DNA from: Bradyrhizobium hipponense
GTDB taxonomy: Bacteria > Pseudomonadota > Alphaproteobacteria > Rhizobiales > Xanthobacteraceae
Reading direction: 5' to 3'
NCBI RefSeq assembly: GCF_008123965.1
Contig: NZ_VSTH01000014.1
Span: 62,001 to 126,000, forward strand
Length of the DNA stretch: 64,000 nt
Part shown: one piece after another, positions 1 through 8,294 of the stretch
Layout of the letters: each line of letters opens with the position of its first letter
Position numbering within the stretch: the first letter of the stretch is position 1
Made by a program: the position numbers and the translations under genes
The notes under the pieces: generated by a model
The model's input: the letters and a program-made list of their open reading frames with translations, nothing else
Database searches by the model: none
Told to the model about the DNA's origin: nothing

Positions 1-536
1 CGGATCTTCTTTTGCAGGAGCATCACACCGTAAAGGAGCGCTTCTGCAGTCGGAGGACAACCGGGCACGTAGATATCCACGGGAACAATGCGGTCGCATC
101 CGCGGGTCACCGAATAGGAGTAGTGATAGTACCCTCCTCCATTGGCGCATGATCCCATCGAGATCACATATCGAGGTTCCGGCATCTGGTCATAGACCTT
201 GCGCAGCGCAGGCGCCATTTTGTTGCACAACGTGCCGGCCACGATCATGACATCCGACTGCCTTGGGCTGGCACGCGGCGCAAATCCGAAGCGCTCTGCG
301 TCATAGTGCGGCATCGCCATTTGCATCATTTCGATCGCGCAGCAGGCGAGCCCAAACGTCATCCACATCAACGAGCCGCTTCGCGCCCAGGTGATGAGGT
401 CGTCGGCCGCGGTGACGAAGAAGCCCTTGTCGGCGAGATCACCCCTGACGGCGCCGAAAAACTCATCGCTCATTGGTTTGCCGGTTCCGGGGTCCAGGAC
501 CCCTCTGCCGGCGGGCACGATCAACGGACGGTCCAT
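1..536 (-). CDS. nuoB: NADH-quinone oxidoreductase subunit B (3' end outside window)
   Basis: Subunit B of respiratory complex I, a peripheral-arm protein that carries iron-sulfur cluster N2 and passes electrons to ubiquinone. About 178 codons are visible. The four expected cluster ligands are present: the tandem Cys pair in LACCAIEMM, the Cys of [15 protein letters not shown] and the Cys of [17 protein letters not shown]. The reading frame is intact and runs off the left edge near the normal C-terminus, so only a few residues should be missing. It lies downstream of nuoD on the same strand, but with an HtrA gene, a PEBP gene and an opposite-strand gene between, which is not the usual nuoABCD order. 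Start is the ATG giving [10 protein letters not shown]. Confidence 0.97.
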   Translation of the reverse strand, partial: MDRPLIVPAGRGVLDPGTGKPMSDEFFGAVRGDLADKGFFVTAADDLITWARSGSLMWMTFGLACCAIEMMQMAMPHYDAERFGFAPRASPRQSDVMIVAGTLCNKMAPALRKVYDQMPEPRYVISMGSCANGGGYYHYSYSVTRGCDRIVPVDIYVPGCPPTAEALLYGVMLLQKKI

Positions 537-813
537 GCCCTCTCCTGTATGGCTCCGTTCAACCAACGCGCAGGCAGCAGCACCGTTCGTTTCGTGTGCG
601 CTATTTCTCGCGAACACGAAGCGGTCCCTCGAGCTGGACGCAACTTGAATTGCCGGCTCAGTTTCCTATATGAGGTTGGCAGTTGATTTGGATCGCTTCG
701 GCCCTCGCGAGGGCAAGCTTCGGCGACGACGATGTTCGATCGCCCTAAAATCCACGACTGCACCCAATCACCTTTGGAAGAGCGTCGTGCGGCTTGCGCC
801 GGGCGACTTATGG

Positions 814-1101
814 ATGGACATGATAGCTTCTGAACGCAGGGGGGTGGCGGTTGAGCCGCGCCTCAATATCAAAATGCCTCGCAATCCCCAAATGCGGAAG
901 GCCAAGCACGCCCGCAACAGCGTCGGGACCAGTTCGTCCCGAAATGCACAAAGACACTACGAACGCTATCTGGCGCTAGCCCGCGCCGAGGCGTTGAAGG
1001 GCGACCGGATTGCCGCGGAGAATTACTTTCAACACGCGGATCACTATCTGCGATTAATGCGCGATGATGGCGCGGCTGCATCTTCTGGTGGCCGCTCTTA
1101 G
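814..1101 (+). CDS. DUF4167-like short protein
   Basis: The C-terminal half contains RNAQRHYERYLALARAEAL followed by GDRIAAENYFQHADHYLRLM, which closely resembles the DUF4167 domain of alphaproteobacteria (repeated AENYxQHAEHYxRxx pattern). The N-terminal part is basic. Full DUF4167 proteins are usually much longer, so this is a short relative or a truncated copy. No strong ribosome-binding site was found; the ATG used here, a GTG at 844 and an ATG at 874 are all possible starts. It is transcribed divergently from nuoB. Function is unknown; nucleic-acid binding is only suggested by the basic character. Confidence 0.7.
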   Translation: MDMIASERRGVAVEPRLNIKMPRNPQMRKAKHARNSVGTSSSRNAQRHYERYLALARAEALKGDRIAAENYFQHADHYLRLMRDDGAAASSGGRS

Positions 1102-1126
1102 TGGCCGGAAACCGCCGCCGTTTGCC

Positions 1127-1633
1127 TCACCGACTATAGATGCCGATGAGTTCGGCCTGCCCGAGCATGTGCTTTTCAGCCGACTTCCAGATATCGGCTA
1201 CGGACATCTCGGGAGCCCGCGAAAGCGATTCGACATCCAGCGCCGCCAGCTTGAAGTGGTAGTGATGGGTTCCGTGTCCCTTCGGCGGGGCGGGCCCGTG
1301 GTATCGCGGCTCGCCGAAATCATTGATGCCTTTTCCGAGCCTCTCCGTTTTGGTCTTGGCGCTGGTCTTGGCATTGGTCTTGGCATTGGTCTTGGCGCCG
1401 TGGCCGATTCCCTCCGGGAGCAACGTGCGTTCGCCCATGATGTTGTAAAGACCCCAATGATGAAAAGTGCCGGATGGCGCGTCCGGATCCTCAACAACAA
1501 GGGCAAAGCTTTTGGTTCCCACCGGCGGATCCGACCACTCCAGCGGGGGTGACAGGTCATCTTCATCCGGCGTGTATTTCGCGGGAATTCGGCCGCCGTC
1601 GCCGAATGCCGAGCTTTTCAAGCTGAACGTCAT
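1127..1633 (-). CDS. YbhB/YbcL-type Raf kinase inhibitor-like (PEBP) protein
   Basis: A phosphatidylethanolamine-binding-protein fold protein of 168 residues. Family hallmarks are GGRIPAKYTPDEDDLSPPLEW, the ligand-pocket segment VVEDPDAPSGTFHHWGLYNI and the late GTHHYHFKLAALD motif. Bacterial members bind small anionic ligands and their role is poorly defined. The start is the ATG of MTFSLKSSAFG, preceded by AGGAG at a good distance. A Lys/Thr/Asn/Ala-rich insert (about residues 80-97) is encoded by four 12-bp direct repeats and sits between the two conserved halves in a surface-loop position. The 5' flank also consists of short direct repeats. Confidence 0.9.
   Translation of the reverse strand: MTFSLKSSAFGDGGRIPAKYTPDEDDLSPPLEWSDPPVGTKSFALVVEDPDAPSGTFHHWGLYNIMGERTLLPEGIGHGAKTNAKTNAKTSAKTKTERLGKGINDFGEPRYHGPAPPKGHGTHHYHFKLAALDVESLSRAPEMSVADIWKSAEKHMLGQAELIGIYSR
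1350..1397 (-). repeat. Four 12-bp tandem repeats inside the PEBP gene
   Basis: Four adjacent 12-bp units (ttggtcttggcg, ctggtcttggca, ttggtcttggca, ttggtcttggcg on the + strand). They encode a KTNA/KTSA run, keep the frame, and so can expand or contract by whole four-residue steps. Confidence 0.9.
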
Positions 1634-1644
1634 CTGCGTTCTCC

Positions 1645-1714
1645 TGATACTTGCACTGCCTGATACTTGATACTTGCACCGCCTGAATACTTGCACCGCC
1701 TGATATTTGCGCCG
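1645..1714. repeat. Short direct repeats upstream of the PEBP gene
   Basis: About four imperfect copies of tgatacttgcaccgcc occupy the leader between the PEBP start and the end of the HtrA gene. Units are 16-17 bp, one with a partial internal duplication (tgatacttgatacttgcaccgcc). They lie where the promoter of the PEBP gene should be. Confidence 0.85.
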
Positions 1715-1827
1715 TCGATCACTTGCGCGGCGAAGCACTTCCCCTGCTTGCCACCTCGGCTCGCGGCGGGCATTCCTTCGCTATTGGACCGCGCGGATCA
1801 TGTGAGTGGCGTCGGACTGCAATCCCG

Positions 1828-3033
1828 CTATCTTGGGATGCTCGGGAAGACCTTGGGTTCATTGGACAGCTGGCCCACGGTCACGCTCAATGAGTTCACT
1901 TGTCCTTGTCTAAGCCTAGCAATCTGAATCCGAGAGCCCGGCGCCGTCGCATGGACCTTCTTGGTCAATTCACTCGCGTTCTTGATTTGCTCACCATTTA
2001 CCGACGTAATCACGTCCCCGGTCCTTAATCCTGCCTTCGCCGCGGGACCATTCTCTTGAACGCCTGCCACGATCGCGCCGTGGAGATCGCTTCCGCCCAG
2101 GCTGTCGGCAAGCTCCGCAGTGACCGATTGAACCTCAACGCCCATCCACCCGCGCGTTACCGTGCCCTTGTCTTTCAGTTGCGGTATCACCGTCTTAACG
2201 GCCTCGGCGGGAATCGCGAACGCAACGCCTACTGAGCCGCCGGAAGGCGAAATGATCATGCTGTTGACGCCGATGACTTTGCCGCTTGTGTCAAAGGTCG
2301 GACCGCCAGAATCGCCCTGGTTGATCGGCGCATCGATCTGGATGAATTCCTGCGCAGAACCAGTCTCGATATTGCGCTCGCGCGCCGAAACAATGCCGGC
2401 CGTGACCGAGCCTCCGAGCCCGAACGTATTGCCGGCGGTCAGCACCCAGTCGCCGGCGCGCGGCGGTTGATCGGCGAGTTGCACGTAGCTGAAGTCGTTG
2501 CGACCGTCGACCTTGATCAAAGCGATGTCGCTCAAAGAATCCTTTCCCACCACTTTCGCGGAATAGGTCTTCTTGTCATTGGTACGGATCTCCGCCGTAT
2601 CACTGGCTTCCACGAGGTGACTGTTGGTTACGGCATAACCGTCAGGAGAGATGAAAAAGCCAGATCCAATCGAGACCGTGCGTCTCGCTTTTGGAGCGGT
2701 ACCACGGGCATCCGGCGGCGACTCCTCGTCGGGCCGACCGAATTCGAACGATTGATCGGGCAAGAAACTGGACGTCGGAGCTTTGGAGCTGACCGCTACC
2801 ACGGCCGGTACAACTTTTTCGGCGAGATCTGCGAAGTTACCCGGTCCAACATTGCTCCCACGATCCGCAATCTGGCGTATGAAGTTCACGGGCACGCCCA
2901 GGGATAGGGCCTGTTGTGCGGGATTGATGGCCAGTGCCGCCTCGCTAGTCGCAACCGACAAGATCGTGGACGCGATCGCGCCGCCAATCATGGACGCCCG
3001 ACGGCAGCTGAAAGGTCGTTTCGTATGAGTCAT
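1828..3033 (-). CDS. HtrA/Deg-family periplasmic serine protease
   Basis: Trypsin-like serine protease with one C-terminal PDZ domain, 401 residues from the ATG of MTHTKRPFS, which follows a GGAAG/GGA stretch. A Sec-type signal peptide ends near ALA at residue 35. The catalytic triad is visible: His139 in TNSHLV, Asp169 in SDIALIK and Ser242 in GDSGGP. The PDZ domain covers roughly residues 300-395 with GVQENGPAAKAGLRTGDVI. Members of this family degrade misfolded envelope proteins. Only one PDZ is present, as in DegS or short DegQ forms, but there is a cleavable signal rather than an obvious anchor. It lies between nuoD and nuoB, which is unusual company. Confidence 0.95.
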   Translation of the reverse strand: MTHTKRPFSCRRASMIGGAIASTILSVATSEAALAINPAQQALSLGVPVNFIRQIADRGSNVGPGNFADLAEKVVPAVVAVSSKAPTSSFLPDQSFEFGRPDEESPPDARGTAPKARRTVSIGSGFFISPDGYAVTNSHLVEASDTAEIRTNDKKTYSAKVVGKDSLSDIALIKVDGRNDFSYVQLADQPPRAGDWVLTAGNTFGLGGSVTAGIVSARERNIETGSAQEFIQIDAPINQGDSGGPTFDTSGKVIGVNSMIISPSGGSVGVAFAIPAEAVKTVIPQLKDKGTVTRGWMGVEVQSVTAELADSLGGSDLHGAIVAGVQENGPAAKAGLRTGDVITSVNGEQIKNASELTKKVHATAPGSRIQIARLRQGQVNSLSVTVGQLSNEPKVFPSIPR

Positions 3034-3177
3034 TTCCGCTTCCCTTCCACTGCTTGCCGGCTTTGATTGCGGCTTCTGCTCGAACCGCAGTTTTGTTGCG
3101 TACAAGCTTACGCGTTTGTGGATATCGATCGTTTATGGGCGTCGGCGCTTTTATGGAGCGTCCGGCGCTCCCTGCAG

Positions 3178-3315
3178 TCATCCCTCGGCAATCGTGAACG
3201 CAACGATCTGTCTGAAGGCTAGTTCCACTCCATTCTCGGGCTGCTTTTCGGGTTCGGGCTCGACGATTGCAACTGGAAAGATAATTGGCGGGTCGTCGAT
3301 CCGGATCGGCTGCAT
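3178..3315 (-). CDS. Small ORF (45 residues) following nuoD
   Basis: A 45-codon frame begins 21 bases after the nuoD stop. GGGAGG stands just upstream of its ATG (MQPIRIDDPPIIFPVAIVEP), which is a good ribosome-binding site. The product is acidic and proline-rich in its first half, with no membrane segment or Cys. I do not recognise it. Position and ribosome-binding site suggest translation in one transcript with nuoD. Confidence 0.5.
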   Translation of the reverse strand: MQPIRIDDPPIIFPVAIVEPEPEKQPENGVELAFRQIVAFTIAEG

Positions 3316-3336
3316 GGCGGCCTCCCATTCGCAATT

Positions 3337-4533
3337 TCATCGATCGATTTCACCAAACACGATGTCCAGCGAACCGATGATTGCCGAGACGTCCGCCAAC
3401 AAATGGCCGCGGCTGAGCAAATCCATCGCCTGCAGGTGCGCGAACGAGGGGGCGCGGATCTTGCACTTATAGGGTTGGTTCGTGCCATCGGAGACCAGGT
3501 AGACGCCGAACTCGCCCTTGGGGGCTTCCACTGCCGCATAGATCTCGCCGGCCGGCACGCGAAACCCCTCTGTATAAAGCTTGAAGTGATGGATCAGGGC
3601 CTCCATCGAGCGCTTCATCTCGCCGCGCCGCGGGGGAAAGACCTTATTGTCCTGCACCGCAACCGGACCCTGTCCGTCGGAAGCGCGCAGCTTTGTGATG
3701 CACTGTCGCATGATGCGCACCGACTGGCGCATTTCTTCCATGCGGATCAGATAACGGTCGTAGCAGTCACCATTTTTGCCGATCGGAATGTCGAATTCCA
3801 TTTCCGGGTAGCACTCATAGGGCTGCGCCTTGCGCAGGTCCCAAGCGGCGCCGGAACCACGCACCATGACGCCGGAAAAGCCCCACTCCCAAGCTTCCTT
3901 CAGCGTCACTTTCCCGACGTCCACATTGCGCTGCTTGAAGATGCGGTTTGGCGTCAACAGCCGATCCAGGTCGTCCACTACGCGAAGGAACGGATCACAA
4001 AAGGCTTCAATGTCGTCAATCAGCTTCGGGGGAAGATCCTGATGCACGCCGCCGATCCGGAAGTAATTTGCGTGCATGCGCGCGCCAGACGCTCGTTCGT
4101 AAAACACCATGAGTTTCTCACGCTCTTCAAATCCCCACAGCGGCGGCGTGAGGGCGCCGACATCCATAGCTTGGGTCGTGATGTTGAGAAGATGCGAAAG
4201 CAGGCGTCCGATTTCGCAGAACAGCACGCGGATCAGTTGGCCGCGACGCGGCACTTCGAGGCCAAGCAATCTCTCCGCGGCGAGGCAGAACGCATGCTCC
4301 TGGTTCATCGGTGCGACATAGTCGAGGCGATCGAAATACCCGATCGCCTGCAGATAGGTCTTGTTTTCGATCAACTTTTCGGTTCCGCGGTGAAGCAGCC
4401 CTATATGAGGATCGACCCGCCGGACAACCTCACCGTCAAGTTCCAATACCAGCCGAAGAACACCATGGGCCGCCGGATGCTGCGGTCCGAAATTAATGGT
4501 GAAATTGCGAAGGCCGTCTTGTTCCATGGGCAA
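3337..4533 (-). CDS. nuoD: NADH-quinone oxidoreductase subunit D
   Basis: The 49-kDa subunit of complex I, 398 residues and full length. Diagnostic segments are [25 protein letters not shown] near the N-terminus, [25 protein letters not shown] and the C-terminal [12 protein letters not shown]. It lines the quinone cavity together with subunit B. No nuoC is found upstream; the 280 bases before the start show no coding pattern I trust. The start is ambiguous between two ATGs six bases apart (MPMEQ), neither with a strong Shine-Dalgarno. With nuoB at the window edge this looks like part of a second, dispersed nuo set. Confidence 0.97.
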   Translation of the reverse strand: MPMEQDGLRNFTINFGPQHPAAHGVLRLVLELDGEVVRRVDPHIGLLHRGTEKLIENKTYLQAIGYFDRLDYVAPMNQEHAFCLAAERLLGLEVPRRGQLIRVLFCEIGRLLSHLLNITTQAMDVGALTPPLWGFEEREKLMVFYERASGARMHANYFRIGGVHQDLPPKLIDDIEAFCDPFLRVVDDLDRLLTPNRIFKQRNVDVGKVTLKEAWEWGFSGVMVRGSGAAWDLRKAQPYECYPEMEFDIPIGKNGDCYDRYLIRMEEMRQSVRIMRQCITKLRASDGQGPVAVQDNKVFPPRRGEMKRSMEALIHHFKLYTEGFRVPAGEIYAAVEAPKGEFGVYLVSDGTNQPYKCKIRAPSFAHLQAMDLLSRGHLLADVSAIIGSLDIVFGEIDR

Positions 4534-4818
4534 ACTTAGGGTTTATGCGCCGGCAGCTCAGCCGATCGCCGAACTCATGCGGCTGTCCGGACCCTTGGCA
4601 GGCGCAAAGGCTGTCGGCGCAACAGCCCCGGGCCGGCGGGCCCGCACTCTTCGACCCGCGAAGCGCCAAACATCCCCAGGCATTGGTTGTTCCTAACGCC
4701 CCCGGCGACCGCCAGGCGAGACGTGATATGCCGCGCGCTTTCTGGAAATCAGTGACGGGATGGCGGTTTGATAGAGCCTGAACTTTGCATCCTCAGGCTA
4801 AACCAGACGCAGGAACCG

Positions 4819-5379
4819 ATGGCTAAGAACCGATGGCTAAGGAAAGCGTCGCCAGGACCCGATCATCGTCGCGTCGCACCTGAGGGCCCGTTCCGACGAC
4901 CGCGGCTATACGTGGTTGGCGAAGCACCTGGCGCCGAGGAAGTCGCGCAGGCTAGGCCCTTTGTCGGGCCGGCCGGCAGGGCATTGCGCGAGATGCTAAA
5001 TGAGGCCGGGATCGCCCCCCGACAGGTGCGTTTGGCAAACGCCATCCCTTTCCGACCGATCGCGTATTCCAAAGACCGCAGACCACGTAATCGCAGCCCA
5101 ACAATTGAGGAAGTGAATCATTATGGAGCAGCAGTGCTGAGTGACATCCGGCGTTCTAGGCCGGGTGTGATCGTTGCTCTTGGCAGCACGGCGTCTCGCC
5201 TGTTTGGCGAATCGCAATCGATCCGCCTAACGCGCAAGGCAAAGCTCGAATTTGAAGGCTACCCGCTCCGCATCATCCTCCACCCGGCCTACGTCCGCCG
5301 CTTCGGTGGACGCAACGGCGACGTTTGGCGCCAGGCGGTCGCCGATCTACGCAAAGCCGCGCGCAGGCGCCGGTCTTGA
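4819..5379 (+). CDS. Uracil-DNA glycosylase superfamily protein
   Basis: About 186 residues with the two superfamily motifs: GEAPGAEEVAQARPFVGPAGRAL near residue 34 (water-activating loop, family 4/5 style) and LHPAYVRR near residue 156 (minor-groove loop). Members remove uracil or other deaminated bases from DNA. Family 4 and 5 enzymes normally bind a 4Fe-4S cluster through four Cys; no cysteine is visible in this protein, so it is either an iron-free branch or a changed enzyme. The ATG of MAKNRWLRK follows AGGA; a 13-bp direct repeat (accgatggctaag) offers a second ATG 15 bases on. It is followed by tRNA-Leu on the other strand. Confidence 0.8.
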   Translation: MAKNRWLRKASPGPDHRRVAPEGPFRRPRLYVVGEAPGAEEVAQARPFVGPAGRALREMLNEAGIAPRQVRLANAIPFRPIAYSKDRRPRNRSPTIEEVNHYGAAVLSDIRRSRPGVIVALGSTASRLFGESQSIRLTRKAKLEFEGYPLRIILHPAYVRRFGGRNGDVWRQAVADLRKAARRRRS

Positions 5380-5444
5380 TCGAATCCGGAGTGACAACGT
5401 TGAAGGATCGCGAAGTCTTCTTTCGCGTCAACGACCTATACGAT

Positions 5445-5529
5445 TGGTGCGCTCGGAGGGACTCGAACCCCCACGATTTTACTCACTGCCACCTCAAGGC
5501 AGCGCGTCTACCAATTCCGCCACGAGCGC
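5445..5529 (-). tRNA. tRNA-Leu (anticodon GAG)
   Basis: An 85-nt cloverleaf including an encoded CCA. The acceptor stem pairs GCGCTCG with CGAGCGC, discriminator A. The anticodon stem CTGCC/GGCAG encloses loop TTGAGGT, giving GAG for CUC codons. A long variable arm (between anticodon and T arms) fits a class II tRNA-Leu, and GGTTCGAGTCC forms the T arm. Confidence 0.97.
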
Positions 5530-5681
5530 TTTTGGGGATGCCGGCCTGAGGCTTGAAGGCCGACCGGATCAACGGCGCCGATCTAACAAATCCATCAGAG
5601 GGGTACAAGCCTGGAAAGGCCCCGAATTCCACAAGCTTGGGAAGAAAGTTCCGCTCCTCGTGGCCGAGCTCCCGGAGCCCG

Positions 5682-5738
5682 GGCCGCTACCGCGTGCTCC
5701 GGCCGCTACCGCGTGCCCCGGCCCCTACCGCGTGCCCG
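5682..5738. repeat. Three 19-bp tandem repeats over the fliN stop codon
   Basis: Units ggccgctaccgcgtgctcc, ggccgctaccgcgtgcccc and ggcccctaccgcgtgcccg follow one another without gaps. The third unit contains the fliN stop codon and last codons, so the array is a duplication of the gene's 3' end into its downstream flank. Confidence 0.9.
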
Positions 5739-6003
5739 GCGTGCGCGGCAGCATCTGCTTGACCTCGACGGCGATCCGATTGCGGTCGACCAGCACGACG
5801 CCAGAGGCCACCGGGAGATTGTTCGCCAAAACCTTGACCTCGTCGGCCTCGGTTGCGTCAAGCTCGATGATGGCGCCGCGGGAAAGACGTAATACCTGAT
5901 GGATCGGCATGGTGGTCGTCCCGAGGACGACCATGAGATCCACGGTGACTTTATCGAGAGTAGGCACTTCAGCACCACCGCAACTGGGACTATGCATTTG
6001 CAC
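5725..6003 (-). CDS. fliN: Flagellar motor switch protein FliN
   Basis: About 92 residues, essentially one SpoA (FliN C-ring) domain: DKVTVDLMVVLGTTTMPIHQVLRLSRGAIIELD, then the conserved ADEVKVLANNLPVASGVVLVDRNRIAVEV. FliN forms the lower C-ring with FliM/FliG and docks CheY-P and export cargo. No other flagellar gene is visible in the window, so this copy is isolated from a flagellar cluster. The ATG used lies 30 bases from the divergent lipB start, leaving little room for two promoters; a slightly internal start (near the MVVLG region) would be too short for the domain. Confidence 0.9.
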   Translation of the reverse strand: MQMHSPSCGGAEVPTLDKVTVDLMVVLGTTTMPIHQVLRLSRGAIIELDATEADEVKVLANNLPVASGVVLVDRNRIAVEVKQMLPRTPGTR

Positions 6004-6033
6004 CTGCGATCATCACCACGTTATGGTTAGCCA

Positions 6034-6771
6034 ATGGTTAATTCGCCTCAAGATCCCCGGCAACACCTCGATTTGACGTCGTTTTCCGCCTCCACTGGTG
6101 CGCCTGTGGAGTGGTGGATTTCCGACGCTCCGGTGCCCTACCCGGACGCCGTGGCCGCGATGGAGGCGCGCGTCGCGGCGATTGCGGCGGGCGAGGCCCC
6201 GGAGCTGGTCTGGCTGCTGGAGCACCCTGCGCTCTATACCTCCGGCACCTCCGGCAAAGCCTCGGACCTGCTCGATTCCCGCTTTCCGGTCTTTACCACC
6301 GGTCGCGGCGGACAGCTCACCTATCACGGCCCGGGCCAGCGGGTGGCCTATGTCATGCTCGACCTGAAGCGCCGCCGGCCGGATGTGCGGGCCTATGTCG
6401 CGAGCCTGGAGGAATTGATCCTGCGCACGCTCGCTGCCTTCAACGTGAGCGGCGAGCGGCGCGAGGACCGGGTCGGCGTCTGGGTGAAACGGCCCGACAA
6501 GGGACCAGAGCACGAGGACAAGATCGCAGCCATCGGCGTGCGGCTGAAGCGCTGGGTCTCGTTCCACGGCATCGCCATCAACGTCGAGCCAGAGCTTTCC
6601 CATTTCGCCGGCATCGTGCCCTGCGGCGTCACTGACGCCCGCTACGGCGTCACCTCGCTGGTCGATCTCGGCCAGCTCGTCACGATGGCCGATGTCGACG
6701 TCGCGCTCCGGCAGGCCTTTGAAGGGCTGTTCGGGCCGACCCGCGCGCTGGTGCCGGAGCGCGCGCTTTAG
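6034..6771 (+). CDS. lipB: Octanoyltransferase (lipoate-protein ligase B)
   Basis: Transfers octanoate from acyl carrier protein to lipoyl domains, the first step of endogenous lipoate synthesis, in the cytoplasm. It has 245 residues. The signature [12 protein letters not shown] is at 91-102, the catalytic Lys is about residue 163 in DKIAAIGVR and the acyl-accepting Cys is about residue 197 in GIVPCGV. Length and motifs are normal. The last four bases overlap the convergent tautomerase gene. Confidence 0.96.
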   Translation: MVNSPQDPRQHLDLTSFSASTGAPVEWWISDAPVPYPDAVAAMEARVAAIAAGEAPELVWLLEHPALYTSGTSGKASDLLDSRFPVFTTGRGGQLTYHGPGQRVAYVMLDLKRRRPDVRAYVASLEELILRTLAAFNVSGERREDRVGVWVKRPDKGPEHEDKIAAIGVRLKRWVSFHGIAINVEPELSHFAGIVPCGVTDARYGVTSLVDLGQLVTMADVDVALRQAFEGLFGPTRALVPERAL

Positions 6772-7193
6772 GCGGCACGGTCCGGCGCGACCTCGAGCTT
6801 GCCAGCGATGTAACGGCGCTCCTGGGTCAGCCCGCCAAAACCGTAGGCGTCGCCCTTGACCTCGTCGACATGCAGATAGGTCTCGGGGTGGAGCGGGCCC
6901 AAAATCTCGGCCATGCGCTTGAACATGGCGGCGAGATAGGCCGCCTTCTCGTCCTTGGTGTTGGTGCCTTCGCTGACGTGGATGTCGATCCAGTAGCTCG
7001 CGAGCTTCTGCTCGGCGAGGGACGTACCGCCTGCGAACCAGTCGCCGGCGTCGACCGGCTTGACGATGATGGCGGTGACCTTCGGATCCTTGTGCAGGAT
7101 TTTTGCGGTGAGCTCGGACACGGCGCTGGCAATCTCGGCCTTCAGCACGGGGGATTGGCGGGAGGTGGTGTAGGACACGGTGATCAGGGGCAT
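6768..7193 (-). CDS. 4-oxalocrotonate tautomerase-family protein
   Basis: A tautomerase-superfamily protein of 141 residues with the required Pro directly after the initiator Met ([10 protein letters not shown]); after Met removal this Pro is the catalytic base. The first half matches the short 4-OT subunit, and the C-terminal half ([27 protein letters not shown]) is the second beta-alpha-beta unit of the longer family. GGAGAAC lies 5 bases before the ATG. It is transcribed divergently from a LysR regulator, which probably controls it. The substrate cannot be told from sequence. Confidence 0.85.
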   Translation of the reverse strand: MPLITVSYTTSRQSPVLKAEIASAVSELTAKILHKDPKVTAIIVKPVDAGDWFAGGTSLAEQKLASYWIDIHVSEGTNTKDEKAAYLAAMFKRMAEILGPLHPETYLHVDEVKGDAYGFGGLTQERRYIAGKLEVAPDRAA

Positions 7194-7267
7194 GGTCGTT
7201 CTCCTCGGAACGTCGCGGGCTTATTTGCGCGGCGTCTTCAGGAAAGCTAGACCTCCACCTTTCATTT

Positions 7268-7292
7268 TGGTACCTTATCTATATTGGTACCA
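7268..7292. promoter_or_regulatory. Inverted repeat between tautomerase and LysR genes
   Basis: TGGTACC and GGTACCA are separated by 11 bases. The site has the T-N11-A spacing typical of LysR operators and lies just upstream of the lysR-type start at 7309, in the 115-bp gap of the divergent pair. Confidence 0.6.
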
Positions 7293-7308
7293 GTGATAAC
7301 CAATTATA

Positions 7309-8157
7309 ATGACTGCCACGCTCGACATCGCCACCGTCCAGGCCTTCCTGCTGGTTGCCGACCTCCGGAGTTTTACGCGCGCCGCCGAGGCGCTTGGCAC
7401 GACGCAGGCGGCCGTCAGCCTGAAGCTGCAACGGCTGGAGGCGCTGTTGAAAAAACGGCTCGTCGAGCGCTCGCCGCGCGCGGTCCGGCTCACCTCCGAC
7501 GGCGCAAATTTCCTTGATCGCGCCCAGGCCCTGATGGAGGCACACGACCGCGCGCTGTCGGGCGGGGCATCAGCCGCGCAGTCGCTCTCGCTCGGCATTT
7601 CCGATCACGCCGCCGGCGCCGAACTCGTGCCGCTGCTCGAGCGCCTGCATGCAATGTCCTCGCAGCTCACACTCGCCGTCACCATCGGCTTTTCGCGCGA
7701 GATGCAGGACGCCTACGACGCCGGCCGCCTCGATGCGGTGATCGTCCGCCAGGAAGGCAGCCGCCGCGGCGGCGAGAAGCTTGCCGAAGATGAGTTTTGC
7801 TGGTTCGCCGCAAGACGCTTCGCCCTGCCGAAGGGCGAGGCGCTGCCGCTCGCGACCCTCGCCCCGCCCTGCGGCGTTCGTGCGATTGCCGTGCGCGCGC
7901 TCGACAAGGCCGGCGTCGCCTGGCGCGAACGCTTTGTCGGCGGCGGCGTCACCGCGGTGGTTGCGGCTGCACTTGCCGGACTCGCGGTTGCGCCCCTGGC
8001 GCGGCGGATCGCACCCGCGGGACTGATCGACATCGGACCGGCGCAGAAGCTGCCAAAACTCGGGAGCTCGAAGGTGATGCTGCATTCGAAAGTCAGCGAT
8101 CCCGCCAAGCTGGCGGCACTGCGTACCGTGGCGGCGACATTTCGGAGCATGGCTTAG
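7309..8157 (+). CDS. LysR-family transcriptional regulator
   Basis: 282 residues with a winged helix-turn-helix at about residues 6-65 (VQAFLLVADLRSFTRAAEAL, TTQAAVSLKLQRLEALLKKRLVERS) followed by a substrate-binding domain. The HTH matches the LysR consensus. The effector domain is compact. It is divergent from the tautomerase gene with an operator-like palindrome between, the standard layout for a LysR regulator and its target. Confidence 0.93.
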   Translation: MTATLDIATVQAFLLVADLRSFTRAAEALGTTQAAVSLKLQRLEALLKKRLVERSPRAVRLTSDGANFLDRAQALMEAHDRALSGGASAAQSLSLGISDHAAGAELVPLLERLHAMSSQLTLAVTIGFSREMQDAYDAGRLDAVIVRQEGSRRGGEKLAEDEFCWFAARRFALPKGEALPLATLAPPCGVRAIAVRALDKAGVAWRERFVGGGVTAVVAAALAGLAVAPLARRIAPAGLIDIGPAQKLPKLGSSKVMLHSKVSDPAKLAALRTVAATFRSMA

Positions 8158-8294
8158 CGCTCACAGCGAGCTCGAGCCGTCTCGCGACCTTCTTGCGGCT
8201 GCATACCGTCCGTGAGATTTGCCTAAAAATGCCCCAGAACGCGGGAACAATCTCTATTTTGCCGCGTTTGCACGGGTCGAGGCGGGGCCCGGGA

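Noticed and set aside
3403..4539. Frame antisense to nuoD
   Set aside because: nuoD is certain; the antisense has no features.
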